Part shown: positions 39,301 to 52,516 of the stretch, piece by piece | Position numbering within the stretch: position 1 is the stretch's first letter | Layout of the letters: each line of letters opens with the position of its first letter | Origin: Petrosia ficiformis | Lineage: Eukaryota > Porifera > Demospongiae > Haplosclerida > Petrosiidae | Assembly (NCBI GenBank): GCA_947044365.1 | Contig: OX345642.1 | Location: 7,087,007-7,151,006 of the forward strand | DNA length: 64,000 nt | Direction of reading: 5' to 3' | Notes under the pieces: generated by a model | Database searches by the model: none | What the model saw: only the letters and a program-made list of their open reading frames with translations | What the model was told of the DNA's origin: nothing | Program-made: the position numbers and the translations under genes

Positions 39301-42300
39301 TCATATTAAAGTAAATTAAATTATTAATGTACTAATGAGATATACTGTCTACAATCATAACAGATACACATTTAATAGTATAGTATACATTATTAGTATA
39401 TTAATAGGATATTATTAGGATATTAATAGTATATTATTAATATATAATTAGTATGAGAATGTTTGAATTCAGTGACAACAATAGTAAATATTTATTATTG
39501 TTTGTAAAGAAATTAATAATTATATTGAACTTATAAACAAAATATTTATGACAATAACACCACACCTTTACTATCATAATATGATTATGAAATTATAATA
39601 AAACTAAATATGGAGTTGTGATGATACTAATTGAGGAGGAAACAGGCATAATATTATATAATTAAAATACCACATCATTATGTACACACACACACATGAA
39701 AACAAACTCGTCTATCTGTCCAAGCATGTACTGTGTTGATGAATTAGTAATAGCCAGGTCTGGTTACTATGTTGATGTGGACTAACAGATCTGATTGTAG
39801 AGATATATGCCTGAAATATCTTAACCAGAGAGACGTCATAGCACTTCTATTAAATGTTATCATACTAACAGCTCTGTACTAGGGTTGGGCGATATTGAAA
39901 ATTAAGTTTTGGCTAAAGGTGACTTGCGGGAATATTGCAGCTACTCATTGATACTGTCTATGATAACAAAAATAAGCTCATTCTTTAAAAGGTGACTCTT
40001 CTGATGAGAGCATAGAGCATTAAGTGTTATCGTATTTTTAACTACACACAAATTATTATAACTATTATTTAATTACAGTAAGACAATATTTAACCATTGT
40101 GATAATATTGGCAGACCAAAATCATGTGATGCAATTAGTACAGTGGAATAATATTGAATTATTGGCAGACCATGCTCTGTACAGAGATAGTTTCTATGTG
40201 GTGTGACTTCAGTTTTAATATATGTCATACATAGATCAGATATAGTAGGTGCGGCCACTGGAGATGACAATACAACAGTGAATATTAGGGAGCTGGTTAT
40301 TATCAATTCCTTAATAAATTTGTATCATGTACTAATACTAGATCATTACTCCATTGTTAGGGTATTATTTTGTGTAGTAAAATATTCATAATTTCATAGT
40401 AAGTGGATTTAGTTAATTAATATAAGAATGATATATAAATACATTAGCACAGACAGCTCTTTGTCTACGTCTGACAAACTCATTAATATTCATAACCTTA
40501 ATCATATTCATAGATTAATTAATATAAGAATGGTATATAAATACATTAGTACCGACACTTAGAGTCTACATCTGACACTCATTAATTAATATTCATAACC
40601 TTAATCAGATTAATTAATATAAGAATGGTATATAAATACATTAGTACCGACACTCAGAGTGTACATCTGACACTCATTAATATTCATAACCTTAATCATA
40701 TTCATAGCTTATTATAGTAAACATATCTTCAATAAAAAATTTACGATTTGAGAAAACAATGTTATCTTCTGTTAATCTGTTATCATGGTAACCACATAAA
40801 AATGCATTTCACAAATGATGCAATATTAGGTTGGATAATGTATTACATTTTTAATTATACTATCAACCACATCATACCAGGAAGAAATAATCCATGACCA
40901 CATAAATACGTACATACATACATAGATATATATATACATACATACATACACTGTATACACTGTATATACATACATGTACATACATACATATATACATACA
41001 TATATATATATACATACACACACACACACACACACACACATACATACATACATTACATACATATATACATACATACATACAAATATACATACATAAATAC
41101 ATATATACATACACACATACATGCATACATGTACATTTATATTATAATACATACAGTGTACATGTACATACATGTATATTTATAGTGAAGCATAAATCAG
41201 TTAGTAATTGAAAGAGTTATTTATGGAATGTTTGTTGAAATTAAATTCAACCTTTCGAGGAATATCTAATATGGTACCATATGTACAAAATTACTTCAAC
41301 AATTAATAATCATATACACACACACATAGCCACACACAGACACATACACACACACATACACACAGAGATAGACACAGATATAGACACACACACACATAGA
41401 CACACACACAGACACACACACATACACACACACATACATAGACACACATAGACACACACACACACAGAAACACAGAGACACATACACACACAGACACAGA
41501 CAGATACACACACATAGAGACACAAACACAGACACAGACACACAGACACATATACACAGATACACAGACACAGACACAGACACACACTCACACAGACACA
41601 CACACAGACACACACACACACACATACTTTCAGATGATAGAACAGGTTGTGATGTAGGAACAGTTGTTTGTGGAGAGATATGAGGTAGATCAGTATCAAA
41701 TCCTAGTAAAGATGTACCATGAGAACTAGTTCCATTAGTAGACAAATAAGAATGATCACTGAATAGTCCAGTAGTTCCAAAATTCTCAAGCTCTGCTGTG
41801 AAATGTTGTAATAAACTATTATCACCAAACGACGAAGAGAAAGATTCAGTTACTGTTGAGCCATTACTAACAGGTGGGCTGACGTCTAAACCTTTCCTAC
41901 CTCCATTAGGTACTCGTGGAGGAGGGCGTGGTCCGACAGTAGGAGGATTTTTATGGGTTTGTTTAGTTCTGGTTGTTAGTGAAGTGGGTGTGGCTTGAGA
42001 ATATCTATTATAATAGTTAGTAGGTGTGGTCGTTGTTTGCAGTGAGCTCGTTACTGCAGTTGAAACAGGACGTGTTGGTCTAGGAGGCGAGATTGTCGTG
42101 GTAACAGGTCCAGAAATCTGATTGGTCGAATATTTACTAATATATTCAACTCCTACTGGTCTATGTCTTGGGGTCACAGTTTTGTGCTCTGGTTGGCTGA
42201 TATCGGAATATCCACCATTTTGTAAGCTGGTAGGGATCACATGACTATGAGCTGCAGTAATAACTCTTCCATTGGATAGATTTGTGGGCCTGGAAGAGCT

Positions 42301-45300
42301 CGAATGCTGTGTTTGAGAAATTCTTAATGGTGATGTTGTGTGTGATGGAGGTGCGCGAGAAGGATGAGGTTGTGGCACATGAGAAGATGGGTATAGTTGT
42401 GAAGGAGAGGGTGTGGGTGGTTGTGACACACGGGAGGGAGAAGGTGGGTATAGTTGTGAAGGAGAGGGTGTGTGTGGTTGTGATGGAGAGGGTGAGTGAG
42501 GTTCCTTGGATGAATTTACTTGATTTTCCTCTTTTAAATATAAAAACTTTTCACCCTAAGAGAGAGAGATAGATAGATAGATAGATAGATAGATAAATAG
42601 ATAGAGAGAGGTTTCAATAGTCTATATACACATATGAATGTTGCTAAGTACTATGAATTCCATCGTCCATATAATAATCCTACACATTTATTAATTACAC
42701 ACTATGTGTAAAATTGGAGGAGGAACATGATACAATGTCTCATGTGTCATCCCACACACACACACACACACACATGCATACTGTATACACACACACATGC
42801 ATACACACATACACATACAGTAATGTGGGGATGCCCCTATCATTTATTAATCAACAAATACACACACACATGCATACTGTATACACACACACATGCATAC
42901 ACACATACACATACAGTAATGTGGGGATGCCCCTATCATTTATTAATCAACAAATACACACACACATGCATACACACATACACATACAGTAATGTGGGGA
43001 TGCCCCTATCATTTATTAATCAACAAATACACACACACATGCATACTGTATACACACACACATGCATACACACATACACATACAGTAATGTGGGGATGCC
43101 CCTATCATTTAGTAATCAACAAATACACACAGGTTTTAAAATATTTTTAATATTTATAACATTCAGTCATCAATGATTGTATCCTGTTTGTAACAGAATG
43201 GAATCCAAATTATATTAGAGTCAGCATTCCTTACCCACAATATAGAACAGGAAATACACTTATAGCATGTACTACATCTTAATATATGACTTCTCAATTT
43301 TGTGTAACCATACTGTTACTACCATTTAGTATATCAGAGAGCCATAGGCCTGAGGATGAGGCATTTATATCTGTTATAGTGAGTGAAGGCGTGTTATAAT
43401 GAATATATTTCCGCTAAATTACTGCAGCTGTGAGTAGCTTCTTCCTTTTGAGTTTTGACTAGATGAATGTTACAGTATTGTACATCCAGTTTGTGTCGCT
43501 GTGGTCGATGGCAGGTTTTATATATGAAACCTGCCATCTCATGATATACGCTAGGTGACTAATATATAACTTCCCAGTCTCCCGACATAGTGGGAGATGC
43601 TATAACTATGACAACAATATTACACACATATGCTGGTAATTATAGAAAATGTTTACGTCACAGTTTATTAATGAAATATGATCTCATGATCCACCACATG
43701 CTACTAAAAGTATTCCAACTATGGATGAGCTATAAATATTTATGGACAAAGGAATCAGAGTGATAACAAGTATGTAACAAGTGAGTTGTAAGTGTAGTAT
43801 TGTTCCTATTCAGTAATATACATATACACAAGTATTCACAACAAATGTTAGTATAACTCTGTATATCTCTGTATAAGCACAAATGAGATGTAACTATTTA
43901 GTATATCTCTGTATACTCACGCAGAGATATCCTCAATATGGAAATGTTACTATCAGAATATTTCTGCATATCTTTGTATACTCACTAAGAAATACCCTCA
44001 ATGTTATTATCTATCAGTATATCTCTGTATATCTCTGTATACTAAGGGTTTTACCTTCACTTGTAATGTACAATAAAATTATTATGTCATTATTAGTAAT
44101 AGCAAAAGGGAATTACCACTAGATATCATAGACGTTTGTAACTGAATGTATATTCATTTCCTAATACTATTAGATGTGCAATCCATTCAGCACATTATGT
44201 AGGTGAGATGTCATGTGTGCATTACCTAATACTAATTGATATATAAACACTAGGTATTGTATTGATGATTTTCCTCCCACTCAATTCTAAACTCAATACA
44301 CTTTTGGCTTCTGAAACATGCAACTGTTATTAATATGAGGTTTCATTATACACAATGGGTATAATTGGTATAATGTACATGTACATAATACTAATATGTA
44401 CATGTAAATATAATGTACATGTAATATAATGTACATGTACATAATTAATTATGTACATGTACATATAAAATTAATTATGTACATATTGGTATAATGTACA
44501 TGTACATGTACATATATTAGTATAATGTACATGTACATATTGATATAATGTACATGTACATATTGGTATAATGTACATGTACATATTGATATAATGTACA
44601 TGTACATATTGATATAATGTACATGTATATAATGTACATGTACATATTGGTATAATGTACATGTACATATTGGTATTGTGTACATGTACATATAATATCA
44701 TGTACATGTACATATATTAGTATAATGTACATGTACATATTGATATAATGTACATGTACATATTGGTATAGTGTACATGTACATATTGGTATAATGTACA
44801 TGTACATATTGGTATAATGTACATGTACATAATATAATTAGTATAATGTACATGTACATATTGATATAATGTACATGTACATATTGGTATAATGTACATG
44901 TACATATTGATATAATGTACATGTACATATTGGTATAATGTACATGTACATATTGATATAATGTACATGTACATATTGATATAATGTACATGTATATAAT
45001 GTACATGTACATATTGGTATAATGTACATGTACATATTGGTATTGTGTACATGTACATATAATATCATGTACATGTACATATATTAGTATAATGTACATG
45101 TACATATTGATATAATGTACATGTACATATTGGTATAGTGTACATGTACATATTGGTATAATGTACATGTACATATTGGTATAATGTACATGTACATAAT
45201 ATAATTAGTATAATGTACATGTACATATTGATATAATGTACATGTACATATTGGTATAATGTACATGTACATATTGATATAATGTACATGTACATATTGG

Positions 45301-46650
45301 TATAATGTACATGTACATATTGATATAATGTACATGTACATATTGATATAATGTACATGTATATAATGTACATGTACATATTGGTATAATGTACATGTAC
45401 ATATTGGTATTGTGTACATGTACATATAATATCATGTACATGTACATATATTAGTATAATGTACATGTACATATTGATATAATGTACATGTACATATTGG
45501 TATAGTGTACATGTACATATTGGTATAATGTACATGTACATATTGGTATAATGTACATGTACATAATATAATTAGTATAATGTACATGTACATATTGATA
45601 TAATGTACATGTACATATTGGTATAATGTACATGTACATATTGATATAATGTACATGTACATATTGACATAATGTACATGTATATAAGGTACATGTACAT
45701 ATTGGTATAATGTACATGTACATATTGGTATTGTGTACATGTACATATAATATCATATACATGTACATATATTAGTATAATGTACATGTACATATTGATA
45801 TAATGTACATGTACATATTGGTATAGTGTACATGTACATATTGGTATAATGTACATGTACATATTGGTATAATGTACATGTACATAATATAATTAGTATA
45901 ATGCACATGTACATATTGATATAATGTACATGTACATATTGGTATAATGTACATGTACATATTGGTATAATGTACATGTACATAATATAATTAGTATAAT
46001 GTACATGTACATATTGATATAATGTACATGTACATATTGGTATAATGTACATGTACATATTGATATAATGTACATGTACATATTGGTATAATGTACATGT
46101 ACATATTGATATAATGTACATGTACATATTGATATAATGTACATGTACATATTGATATAATGTACATGTACATATTGATATAATGTACATGTACATATTG
46201 ATATAATGTACATGTATATAATGTACATGTACATATTGATATAATGTACATGTACATATTGATATAATATACATGCATATAATGTACATGTACATATTGG
46301 TATAATGTACATGTACATATAGAGTACCGCAAATAGATGTAGTTACAATATACTATATAGTTAACACTACATTCTTTAGTGTCAGAGTCACTGTTCCAGT
46401 TATCATAAAGATCAATTGACTATTTCATTAAACAATATTTATAATAACATATTCTCCAGTGGATAGTGAGACAATATCATTGAATGAATATATTTCAACT
46501 ATGTGTATATGTATATACATGTATGTACATGTATGTGTGTGTAGGTATTATGTATGTGTCTATGTATGTATGTGTCTATGTATGTATGTATGTATGTATG
46601 TTAAATACATACATACATACATGTACATACATACATATACATACATACAT

Positions 46651-46713
<63 letters not shown>

Positions 46714-48275
46714 CACACACATACATACATGTATATCACTTATACAACGTACATATACATGTACGTGTTCATAAATAACATATAATTTAGTTAGTGAATT
46801 TATTAGGTAAATGAATCTTAATTTCCCAAGTATACACAAGGGATAATGAACAACTAACAACATACGTTAACAGGAAATATATGTGTATAACTACATACAA
46901 TATTTTCCAAATCATGAGATTTCAGTCTGTAGTGTCAAATAAGGAAAATAAACACATTTCTAGTCAACCTGCTTTTTCTCGTCTGATAAGATGTGGACCT
47001 AATAAAAAAGGACTGGGAACTAGCCTGATAACATGGGAACAGGGCCTGATAACATAGGACTGGGAACTAGCTTGATAACATACATGTAGGACCGGGAACT
47101 GACCCAATAACATTGGAACAAGGCCTGATAACATAGGACTGTGAACTGGCCTGATAACATGGGAATAGGGCCTAAAAATATAGGACTGACCCAATTACAT
47201 TGGAACAAGGTTTAATAACATAGGACTGGGTACTGGCCTGATAACATGGGAATAGGGCCTAATAACATAGGACTGGGAACTGGCCTGATAACATGGGAAT
47301 AGGGCCTAATAATATAGGACTGACCCGATAACATTGGAACAAGGTTTAATAACATAGGACTGGGTACTGGCCTGATAACATGGGAATAGGGCCTAATAAC
47401 ATAGGACTGGGAACTGGCCTGATAACATGGGAATAGGGCCTAATAATACAGACCCACAGCACAGACTAGGATCTCATAACAGATACTGGGAACTATACAA
47501 TGTGGCATAATGAAATGGGAACAGGGCCTGGCCATTAACTTGGGAACCAGCCTGATAACATGTCTAGGGACTGTATGACAACTATTTGATGATAAAAATG
47601 TTATCACTTTGTAATCAAAAACATCAGTGAAAAGATTTGAAATAGACTAAATATCAAATACATTAAGATACTAACCTCTTCCTGACGAATCACAGCAATG
47701 GAATTAACAGTCTCTTTAAATAGTTCTCTGGCTTGCTCTGTGATTATAAATAAAGTGTTTTTATAAACAACATCAACAAAACATGTCCACACCCTAACAG
47801 AATATAAATACAATCTACCTCACCCTCACCCTCACACACACACACAGACGATGTATCGGCGACACATCACATAGCATACAATTGTGAATAATTATACATT
47901 AATTGAATATTACGATGTAATAAATCCCATCTATATCTCATTAACAAATAACAACACTAGTTCACATGGAATAAATATATTTAATATTAAATACATAATA
48001 TAGTAATACATCTATCCATCCATACATATCTGCATTGGCTTGTTTACTAAACAAACTTCATGGAAATATTTTTTAAAGCCCTGAGGCAGTTATACATTGA
48101 TCTTTAAATATACTCATCATTTTAATATCATATTATAATCTTGTCTATTACCTTTCTTCCTCTTATCTTCATATAACAAGTGTTTTCTAAAATGCTTCAC
48201 CAAATCAACATTCTTTACCCGACCTCCCTTCTTCTGCATATATTCCAGAATCATCTCACGTGTAACAGCTGCCAT
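35450..48275 (-). CDS. Sosondowah (SOWAH)-like ankyrin-repeat protein
   Basis: Fourteen exons read on the minus strand: 48152-48275, 47676-47737, 41628-42555, 39077-39176, about 38712-38872, about 38446-38572, about 38347-38398, 38159-38215, 38070-38102, about 37717-37872, about 36954-37040, about 36484-36559, about 36073-36156, then 35915-35960, 35600-35736 and 35450-35550 for the tail. Exons 1-3 start with the SOWAH N-terminal winged-helix-like module ([37 protein letters not shown]). A long Ser/Pro/Thr-rich low-complexity linker follows. The ankyrin part has [53 protein letters not shown] and [15 protein letters not shown], the typical SOWAH order. The C terminus is basic ([10 protein letters not shown]). 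Exon count depends on short exons I could not verify. SOWAH function is poorly known; Drosophila sosondowah affects sleep. Confidence 0.8.
35795..35918 (-). repeat. (GTCT)n microsatellite
   Basis: Tandem gtct/tatc words inside a SOWAH-like intron, just beyond the exon 35915-35960. Confidence 0.88.
36003..36056 (+). repeat. (CA)n microsatellite
   Basis: About 25 uninterrupted ca units inside a SOWAH-like intron. Confidence 0.97.
36195..36480 (+). repeat. (GATA)n microsatellite with (TA)n island
   Basis: gata/ggat units with a (ta)n tract at 36245-36270, in a SOWAH-like intron. Confidence 0.93.
36695..36848 (+). repeat. (TATG)n microsatellite
   Basis: tatg units with gcat interruptions, between two ankyrin exons. 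Confidence 0.93.
37073..37135 (+). repeat. (GGAAGA)n repeat
   Basis: Purine tract of about ten ggaaga units, directly upstream (minus sense) of the ankyrin exon [10 protein letters not shown]. Confidence 0.9.
37940..38062 (+). repeat. (GT)n, (GTAT)n and (CGTA)n composite microsatellite
   Basis: Pure gt, then tatg, then gtac units in order across one SOWAH-like intron. Confidence 0.92.
38875..39050 (+). repeat. AATGGATGAAATAATGGA minisatellite
   Basis: About eight units of 14-20 bp built from atggatgaaataatgg, in a SOWAH-like intron. Confidence 0.85.
40415..40705 (+). repeat. Three tandem copies of a roughly 95-110-bp unit
   Basis: Each unit starts taatataagaatgrtatata, contains atacattag and tctgac, and ends attaatattcataacctta. 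The copies differ by small indels. They lie in the intron of the SOWAH-like gene between exons 41628-42555 and 39077-39176. Confidence 0.85.
40905..41170 (+). repeat. (CATA)n/(CA)n microsatellite
   Basis: Mixed tetra- and dinucleotide tract in the same SOWAH-like intron. Confidence 0.92.
41312..41626 (+). repeat. (CA)n/(CAGA)n microsatellite
   Basis: Runs directly up to the donor of the long Ser/Pro-rich SOWAH-like exon. The open frames across it are artefacts and would falsely extend that exon. Confidence 0.93.
42752..43132 (+). repeat. About 108-bp minisatellite, four copies
   Basis: Each copy has a (ca)n part with atgcatactgtatacac and a non-repetitive part with gtaatgtggggatgcccc and catttattaatcaac. 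Copy 3 lacks one atactgtatacacaca word. Near identity between copies suggests recent expansion. It lies in the largest SOWAH-like intron. Confidence 0.93.
44370..46322. repeat. TGTACATGTACA satellite with a 367-bp higher-order repeat
   Basis: The base unit of 22-23 bp is tgtacatgtacatattggta or the gata variant. The variant word ataatatca ends at 44700, 45067 and 45434, exactly 367 bp apart, and at 45755 in a shorter repeat (321 bp). Within the 367-bp frame the order of variants (attagt, gatata, ggtata, ggtattg and the attagt of ataatataattag) is conserved. Every base unit carries the palindrome tgtacatgtaca. It sits in the 5-kb intron of the SOWAH-like gene. Confidence 0.96.
46505..46770 (+). 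repeat. (TATG)n, (CATA)n and (CA)n composite microsatellite
   Basis: tatg units switch at 46601 to catac units and then to (ca)n. The two halves are reverse complements of each other and could form a hairpin. Confidence 0.93.
46978..47462 (+). repeat. About 45-70-bp minisatellite, CTGATAACATGGGAATAGGG type
   Basis: Tandem units combine gataacatgggaatagggcc, taataacataggactggg and aactggcc, with tandem higher-order duplication of 47205-47300 and 47330-47425. It lies in the SOWAH-like intron just before exon 2. Confidence 0.92.
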
Positions 48276-48635
48276 TACGATAGCTTATTACTAACAGACA
48301 AGTACAAGTAAATACGCGTCTTTAAACACACTCCTTACAACAGTGCTTTGCTGCACATAACTTCTGCGATATTTGACTAACCCACTTAAAATAGATCACG
48401 TGATCAAAATGTTGTTGTTTGATAGTATTCATAAACCACAGGAATGCTGAGAATGTATATAAATCAACAAATTTTGTTTATTTCATTGTTTATCAGTCAT
48501 GGTCAATAAATATTTTGGTAAACAATTGCGACAAAAAGCAAACAATATTATTTATAAACAAAAGCACGTTAATATCAAATACAAAACAATATAAATTATA
48601 CACACACAGCATTAATTTGTAACAATTATATATAA
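48276..48635. other. Intergenic region upstream of the SOWAH-like ATG
   Basis: Contains the SOWAH-like promoter/leader side (48276-48400, with acgcgtc at 48313) and the 3' flank of the minus-strand SDR gene, which lies head to tail with it. AT-rich; no other gene recognised. Confidence 0.5.
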
Positions 48636-48964
48636 TTATAAATCTTTATTGGAGCGTTCATCCACAATATTTTGTTCAAGATCATTTGGTAAGTGATGAT
48701 TTATCACTCCATTAACCTCATTTTCCTCCTCCTCCTTTTCTTGTGATCTGAATGTTATCATTGATATTCCACTTTCTCCTTCTGTGATAGTCACCTGACG
48801 ATCTCTATCCTCTGCTCTTAAATCATGTGACTCTGTAACACGTGATCCCTCTTCTTCAAAACCCATCGTAGGTCCAAACTGATCAAGTATCCCAACACTC
48901 ATCCAATCTTTAATGATATTGATACTAATTTCCCACAGCTGTTCTTGATACTGAGTACTTCTGT

Positions 48965-49013
<49 letters not shown>

Positions 49014-51225
49014 TGGAGAGAGAGATAGATATAGACAGCAACAGACAGACAGAGAGGAGGAGGAGGAAGGGCAAGAAAGATGGAGAGAGAGATAGATATA
49101 GACAGACAGACATGGATAGATGTATTGGAGAGTTTCCAATATGCATCATATTTGTATTCATACATATATACATCATCGATATAATTGTTTATAGATGTTT
49201 TTTAGCCAGCCATCAATATTTTTATTTTAATACAATTATAAATAATAATTACAATCCTAAGGTTGCCCATAATCTGAATAATTAGTCCAAAATATAATAA
49301 TTATAGACAAATGTATGTCACAGCTTTCGTATTATGTGTGTGTTCATATGAGTGTCCAAGTGTATGTATGCATATATTATATGTGTATATAGTGTGTATG
49401 CATGTATGTGTGTCTGTCTGTCTGTACGATGTGTGTATACACGTGTTTGTGTGTGTGGGTGTGTATGTATATTATATGTATGTATGTCTGTCCACACCTT
49501 GATGTTACACTAGATGGTGTAGGTTTACAATCACTATAGTATAAACATGTTTGAGAGTTTAGTGCGGGATTTACAGCACAGTTAAGTGTTGTAGTGGCAC
49601 CTGCTTGAGCGTCTTTTAAAACAGCTAAAAAGACGAGAGAGTAAGATGGAAGAGAAGGTTAAGAAGAAGAGAAAGGTTACACCAAGAAGGAGTGATAGTA
49701 GGAAAAAGATAAGTAGCGTGGATGGAGAAAAGACAGACACACAGATAATGAGATTGTTAAAGAAGAAAGATTGACGTACATTGTAAGGTTAAAACGGGAG
49801 GAGATGAAAGGAATGGAGACAGACACATAGAGATAATGGATGATTATATATTTATTTATACGTTTAAATGCTAATTTATAAGCTTTATAGAAGAAATTTA
49901 GCCACCAGCTGTCAACTGTGTTGCGTCCTAATTCTGTCTCTACCTGGTTATTAAGAAATTAGAATATAACTATAATAATTTATTATATTATTAATGTTTT
50001 TTTAATTAACTTACAGATCCAGGATGTAATGATGACACTGTTATACCAGAACTAATTAATCTCCTTTGTAAAGAATAAGCAGTCATTACCTTCATAAATA
50101 AACAAATTATTATTATTATCATTTATATTGTTGTCATCGTTATAGTTATTATTAATCATGATTATTGTTAACAAATTATAATTGGTTTTCCCATAACTAT
50201 GATGTAATGAGGTTATGATAACTCACATTATATAATTTTGAATTCCCATAAAATTTAGTTCTTGAATAATCTTCCTCTGCATTCATGTTACCAGGAGTGA
50301 AGGACCCAGTCATGTGTAACCGAGATGAAACAAATACTATCCTACAATCTCCTGTATTAGAAGCTGTGTCTAACATGATGGGTAGTAGTTCCAGAGTAAG
50401 GAGAAAATGACTGAGATGATTCACCTGGAACTGAGCCTCGTAACCATCTTCTGTCATTGCTGAGAACGGAACAGAGAGATAATTAATATAAGATGGATAG
50501 ATAAATGGACAGTTTACAACATTACTAGTGAAATATGTATATAAGGTTACAATAGTAACCACAGTTTCTAGACAAGTCAATGTCCGAGCAATCATTATAC
50601 ACGAGATGAGTATCCTCTCTAAGTCTATATATACAGTGGTATTATGTAGTATTAGTCATGAAGAATACATGCATTGTGTATATAACAATCGAATGTTAAT
50701 AACATAATTGTACAACTACAACAAGTGATTATATATTTAACAATGGTAACCAAGCAATAGGTCATTCTGTGATGTAATCCCATTGTATTTTAACAATAAC
50801 TTTTTATCTCAATACTCACAGAAAGGTAACCAAGCGACACCAGCATTATTAATTAATATATGTAATGGAAGATCTTTCTCTCTGAATGCGTCGGTGAAGT
50901 CTTTTGTTGAACGAAATGAACCGAGGTCTAACGACATAATCTCTATTGTAACGGACTTTTCTGGAAACTCAATGCCAACTTCTTCTTTTAATCTTTCCAC
51001 TGCCTGATGTGAGGAAGAGACACAATTAGTAAATATGATAATGAATTTAACCTTTACATTACATACCGCAGTGGCTCTTTCTAAAGATCTACAAGCTATG
51101 ATAGTGTGAGCACCCATAACAGCTATAGCTTTAGCTGTTTCATATCCAATACCTGTATTACCTCCAGTGATAATAGCTACCTTACCATTCAAATCAACAA
51201 CAGGGAAAGATAAATTAGATCCCAT
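48636..51225 (-). CDS. SDR dehydrogenase, minus-strand founder-like member (RDH/WWOX-like)
   Basis: Seven exons: 51070-51225, about 50822-51005, about 50228-50458, about 50015-50082, about 49880-49950, about 49500-49622 and 48636-48962. Short-chain dehydrogenase/reductase with NAD(P) motif TGGNTGIG, a CRS basic pocket that suggests NADP, NNAG (ILINNAG), Ser of VSS, and YGNSK as the Y-X3-K active site. The sequence resembles the retinol dehydrogenase/WWOX SDR group. The C-terminal exon reads [13 protein letters not shown] like the forward copies, then has an unrelated acidic/polar tail (ESGISMITFRSQEKEEE). Substrate is unknown. It is the most divergent of the six and the only one on the minus strand. 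Confidence 0.88.
48963..49105 (-). repeat. (GA)n microsatellite in the last intron of the minus-strand SDR gene
   Basis: About 20 ga units at 48967-49005 form the polypyrimidine tract of the acceptor on the minus strand. Degenerate gacagaga continues to 49110. Confidence 0.93.
49640..49860. other. Purine-rich intron stretch
   Basis: The intron between SDR exons on the minus strand has agaaga/gaga-rich sequence on the plus strand. No open reading frame or repeat unit identified. Confidence 0.5.
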
Positions 51226-51318
51226 ATCTGATTATACTCCAAAGGAATATCTAACCACACCCTCTCAGCTGGGTTGTACTGTATATAGCTCAAGTGCTTA
51301 TAGTTCTCATTTTTCAAT
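51226..51318. promoter_or_regulatory. 93-bp divergent promoter between SDR genes
   Basis: The minus-strand SDR ATG (51225) and the forward SDR 1 ATG (51319) are only 93 bp apart, head to head. Words ccacaccctctcagctg and tataTagctcaagtgctt lie within. Similar leader words (caccttcttaggcatctt and agttctcatttttcaatatg) recur before SDR 2 and SDR 4, which supports a shared forward promoter element. Confidence 0.65.
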
Positions 51319-52386
51319 ATGGGTGGAAGTTTATCTTTTCCTATTGTTGATTTGAATGGTAAGGTAGTTATAGTGACTGGAGGTAATGCTGGTATTGGAT
51401 ATGAAACAGCTAAATCTATTGCTATTATGGGTGCTCATACTATCATAGCTTGTAGATCAAGAGAGAAAGCTACAACAGTATGTAATAACTCAGGTTATCA
51501 TGTTCATCATTAATTTTATTTCTTATATTCTACAGGCTATTGAACAAATGAAACAAGAGATTAATGAACTACATCCAGACAAATCAGTCACTATAGAGTT
51601 CATGATACTAGATCTTGGATCTTTCCGTTCTACAAAAGATTTCACTGTAGCATTCAAAGAGAAGAATCTTCCATTACATATACTAATCAACAATGCTGGA
51701 ATATTTGCTGTTCCACGAGGTATAGCATAATCGTACAGTATATACAAGTACTTTGCAGCACAAAAACCCTCTCTATGTTGTTGAGAAAGTGACATCATTT
51801 CGAGAGCTTTGTAACTTGTTATAAAGTGTGCATGGTAGCAGAAACATAGCAACATGTAGGAATAGCTTCTAGTTTTAGCTGAGAGAAACGGCAGAAGAAA
51901 GAGTAAGAAGAGCAATGATTTGTTAAATTTCATATGGGATAAATATCACTAAGTGATTTTAGAAATAAATTTTTTCCAGTAAAGCATTAAATTCCTTATT
52001 TGGGCATTGAATTATTCAGCGTGTACATATAATTACTACAAAATGTTATATGAATTCACTCTGTTTTATCCCAGTCATAACAGAAGATGGTTATGAGTCA
52101 CATTTCCAGGTGAATCATCTCAGTCATTTTCTCCTTACTCTGGAACTACTACCCATCATGTTAGACACAGCTACTAGTACAGGAGATTGTAGGATAGTTA
52201 TAGTGTCTTCATTAATGTATAATTCTGGTCAATTTGTTCCTGATAACATGAATGGGGAACAGTCATATGGACGAATTGCATTTTACGGTCACTCTAAACT
52301 GTACAATGTATGTAATTTAAATGACCATATAGTAATATACACACATATGTACATACACACATTCATAACACAACATACATACATAC

Positions 52387-52417
<31 letters not shown>

Positions 52418-52483
52418 CATACATACATACATACATACATACATACATACATACATACACACACACATACATACATACATACA

Positions 52484-52516
<33 letters not shown>

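Noticed and set aside
41296..41627. C-terminal Cys/Val-rich extension of the long SOWAH-like exon
   Set aside because: Translation of the (CA)n intron after a gtatgtgtg donor; the downstream exon joins in frame at 39176 instead.
43507..43538. 12-bp perfect hairpin gatggcaggttt ... aaacctgccatc
   Set aside because: Short and isolated in an intron; expected by chance at some rate and no function suggested.
44370..46322. Resemblance to a CRISPR array
   Set aside because: Repeats are contiguous with no unique spacers, and the DNA is eukaryotic.
44449..46332. Tandem repeat coding frames of up to 180 residues in the TGTACATGTACA satellite
   Set aside because: Stop-free only because the 22-23-bp unit lacks stops in some frames. 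They lie in an intron and lack any domain.
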